In this document: positions 61,706-64,000 of the stretch, one piece after another | Layout: every line of letters begins with the position of its first letter | Numbering within the stretch: position 1 is the first letter of the stretch | Assembly (NCBI GenBank): GCA_905220665.1 | Contig: CAJNAR010000150.1 | Span: 558,001-622,000, forward strand | Direction of reading: 5' to 3' | DNA length: 64,000 nt | DNA from: Albugo candida | Taxonomy: Eukaryota > Oomycota > Peronosporomycetes > Albuginales > Albuginaceae | Program-made: the position numbers and the translations under genes | Notes under the pieces: generated by a model | Seen by the model: the letters and a program-made list of their open reading frames with translations, nothing else | What the model was told of the DNA's origin: nothing | Database searches by the model: none

Positions 61706-64000
61706 ATGGCTCGAAAAAAGAATCAACGATCTGGAGCGGATTTATCGGATGGAAGTGACGCAGAGCGCGTCGTGATAGAGTCCAAGTCGTCTGACAAGGA
61801 TAGAGAAAAGATAGAGAAAAAAGAGAAACGTAAAGAAAAGCTGAAAGCACGAAAAGCAATGAAGCAACAAGAAACTGCTGAAAAAAGTGAAGAGAAGATT
61901 GATGATGATGACGAAGTCAGTTCAAGAAAGGAAGCTGCCACATCAATCAAGAACAATAAAAAAACGTCAAAGCATCGCAGCAGTGCCTCAAAAGTCACAT
62001 CATTCGCTGCATTGAATGACAATAGCACGGATGAAGACGAGGATGATGACGATGTAGAGGAGGAAGACAAGGGAAAAAATGGCAGTCTAGAAGCTGGCTA
62101 CTCTATCAGCAGTGATAGAAATGCTACGACCGAGCAGCCCAGAGATAGACTTGATGATAAGATGAAGAAGCAAAAAAAAAAGAAAATCATTCCAACCTCG
62201 CTATTTTTTGATCCAGTAGAACCAGCTGATAGTCTTGATGGCTCGAAAAAAGACAAGAAAGACAAAATCTCGAAACGAAAGCAGAAAAAATCTGTTCTTT
62301 TGTCAACACCTTTAGAAGAACGTGTGAACACATATACTGGAGACGGTGACGCTGATGGTGATGGTGAAGGTGACGACGGTGAGGAAGGAGTCAGTAATAA
62401 AAAAGAAGGAAAGCGTCTCAGCAACAAGGAGAGAAAGCGACTAAAAGAAGAGAAGGAACGACAAAAACGTGAAGAAGAGTACCATAAAGCTGTGAATCCA
62501 CTGGATGGATCGCAATTTGCTGTTTCACAACAAGCTCTCACGGAAGACGCAAATTGGGAAAATGCTACCGACATTCATATTGATAATTTCACGATCAATG
62601 CTCATAGTAAACTGCTTTTTGATAGTGCTTCGCTCCATATCAATCATGGAGGAAAATACGGTCTCGTGGGTCCAAATGGTCAAGGAAAGACAACGCTCCT
62701 AAAGATGATTGCTATAGGTGAATTAAAAATTCCACCAAAAATCGACTGCCTGTATGTCGAACAGGAAGTTGTTGCTGATGAGACTCGTGCTGTCGATGCT
62801 GTATTGAAAGCTGACACAAAAAGGTGGGCACTATTGGAAGAAGAAGCGAGTTTGCTGTCGCAATTGGAGAAAACATCAGATTCTGATCTAGATGATCGAC
62901 TCAATGAAGTGTACGAGCAATTGGCAGTAGCAGATGCCGCTGCCGCGGAATCTCGTGCTCGACGCATATTGTTCGGTCTTGGATTTGACTCGGAGATGCA
63001 AGAAAAGTCAACACAAGATTTTTCTGGTGGATGGAGGATGCGTATCTCACTAGCAAAAGCGCTGTACGTGGAACCAACACTGCTAATGCTGGACGAGCCC
63101 ACGAATCATCTTGATTTGAATGCTGTTATCTGGCTCGATGATTACCTGCAAAAATGGAAGAAAACACTCTTGGTAGTTTCTCACGATGCCGATTTTTTGA
63201 ATAGTGTTTGCACGGAAGTACTTCATCTAGAAAGTCGCAAAATAGCTCATTACAAGGGCAACTATGATCAATTTCGTGAAATGGAGGTGCAAAAGCGAAA
63301 ACAAATGGAGAAGGCTTGGGAAAAACAGCAAAAGCAACTAAGAAATTTGAAGGCATCCGGGAAATCTTCAAAGAAGGCCAATGAGATCGTGAAGAAAAAA
63401 CGTGAACCAGGCGCACGAGCTACGAAGAAGAAGAATACCGAATCCACCGAATCTGCACTTGTGTCGTCTGATCAGACCGATTTGCTGGAGCGCCCTCGAG
63501 AATACGTTGTGAAATTCAGCTTCCCAGAAATCAGCAAGGTCTCACCTCCAATTCTCGAAGTCCGTGAGGTCAGTTTCCGTTACAATGAATCCCAACCGTA
63601 CCTTTTCAAAAATATCGACTTTGGTATCGACACGGATTCCCGCGTCTGTATCGTTGGACCCAATGGTGTCGGTAAAAGTACGCTACTGAAGATTATAACC
63701 GAAGAAGTTCGAGTAAGCGTAGGTGAAGTACGTTTGAACCCCCGGATTCGCGTTGGAATCTACAATCAGCATTTTGTGGATAAGCTACCGATGGGTGAAA
63801 CTCCTGTAGAATATCTTCGCAGGCTCTTCAACGAACAGACATATCAACAAGGTACGATAGAGCTCCACTCAATTCAAAGATAATGCTCATTTTCTCTTTG
63901 TAGTGCGAAACTTGCTCGGAAAAGTTGGTTTGGAAGGACATGCGCATGAGATAAAAAATCGCTTATTGTCGGGTGGACAAAAAGCACGCGTAGTGATTGC
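61706..64000 (+). CDS. ABC-F family ATPase (ABCF1/GCN20 type), cut by window end
   Basis: ABC-F proteins have two ATPase modules, no membrane domain, and act on ribosomes in translation. Exon 1 is 61706-63851 and exon 2 starts at 63904 (intron 63852-63903, phase 1) and runs off the window. The first 260 residues are Lys/Glu/Asp-rich, as in ABCF1 (ABC50), which favours that group. The first ABC module has GPNGQGKTT (Walker A, about 330), the signature FSGGWRMR, and MLDEPTNHLDL (Walker B). A charged linker follows (QMEKAWEKQQKQL), then the second module with GPNGVGKSTLLK (about 652). After the intron the second signature LSGGQKARVV is seen at the very end. At least 747 codons are in the window. 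Confidence 0.93.

Noticed and set aside
61723..62070. Minus-strand Ser-rich open frame
   Set aside because: It is the mirror of the Lys/Asp/Glu codons in the ABC-F N-terminus; long Ser runs are what that composition gives on the opposite strand.
1..64000. CRISPR array, prokaryotic operon or rRNA/tRNA genes
   Set aside because: No regularly spaced direct repeats with unique spacers were seen, genes have introns, and I found no tRNA B-box pattern or rRNA sequence by eye.

Overview
The window is eukaryotic nuclear DNA, most likely from an oomycete and possibly a white-rust type (Albugo); this is inference from content. Genes are dense and on both strands, and most introns are 38-70 nt (a few reach about 94). 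I used reading frame, splice phase and family alignment from memory to place exons; none is confirmed by transcripts. 7TM receptor-kinase fusions ('GPCR bigrams') and an IFT38 gene fit a zoospore-forming oomycete.

1-29.7 kb is a compact gene block: a hypothetical gene, RPS15 (-), RPP30 (+), a receptor-like pseudokinase (+), a TDG/MUG DNA glycosylase (-), a KIX-like protein (+), a small hypothetical gene (+), a CID/SET-like protein (+), two tandem 7TM-kinase-DEP genes (one a pseudokinase, one intact), a helix-turn-helix/M20 amidohydrolase fusion (+), RPL7 (-), a small membrane protein (+), a secreted EGF-like protein (-), a tiny protein divergent from a mitochondrial-type thiolase, U1-70K (-), and an alpha/beta hydrolase with a Cys nucleophile and a PDZ-like insert (+).

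29.7-40.2 kb is repeat-rich. It has an intact copy of a 2.1 kb element coding for a Thr/Arg-rich coiled-coil protein, decayed Ty1/copia sequence, a VPS37 gene (-) and a degenerate second element copy with a long hairpin.

40.2-56.1 kb is again compact: a giant TFIIIC220-like gene (+), a YchF GTPase (+) with an apparent GC-AG intron, ZIP11 (+), an aspartic protease (-), a dual-specificity phosphatase (+), an Arb2-C2-FYVE-like-AGC kinase (-) and CLUAP1/IFT38 (+). 56.1-61.2 kb is an inverted, rearranged duplicate of the 5' part of the TFIIIC locus enclosing a third, intact element copy. The window ends inside an ABC-F ATPase gene (+).

Most genes are housekeeping functions (translation, RNA processing, DNA repair, vesicle sorting, cilia). 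The unusual content is the cluster of catalytic and pseudo-catalytic receptor kinases, the domain fusions, and the near-identical inverted element copies about 27 kb apart.
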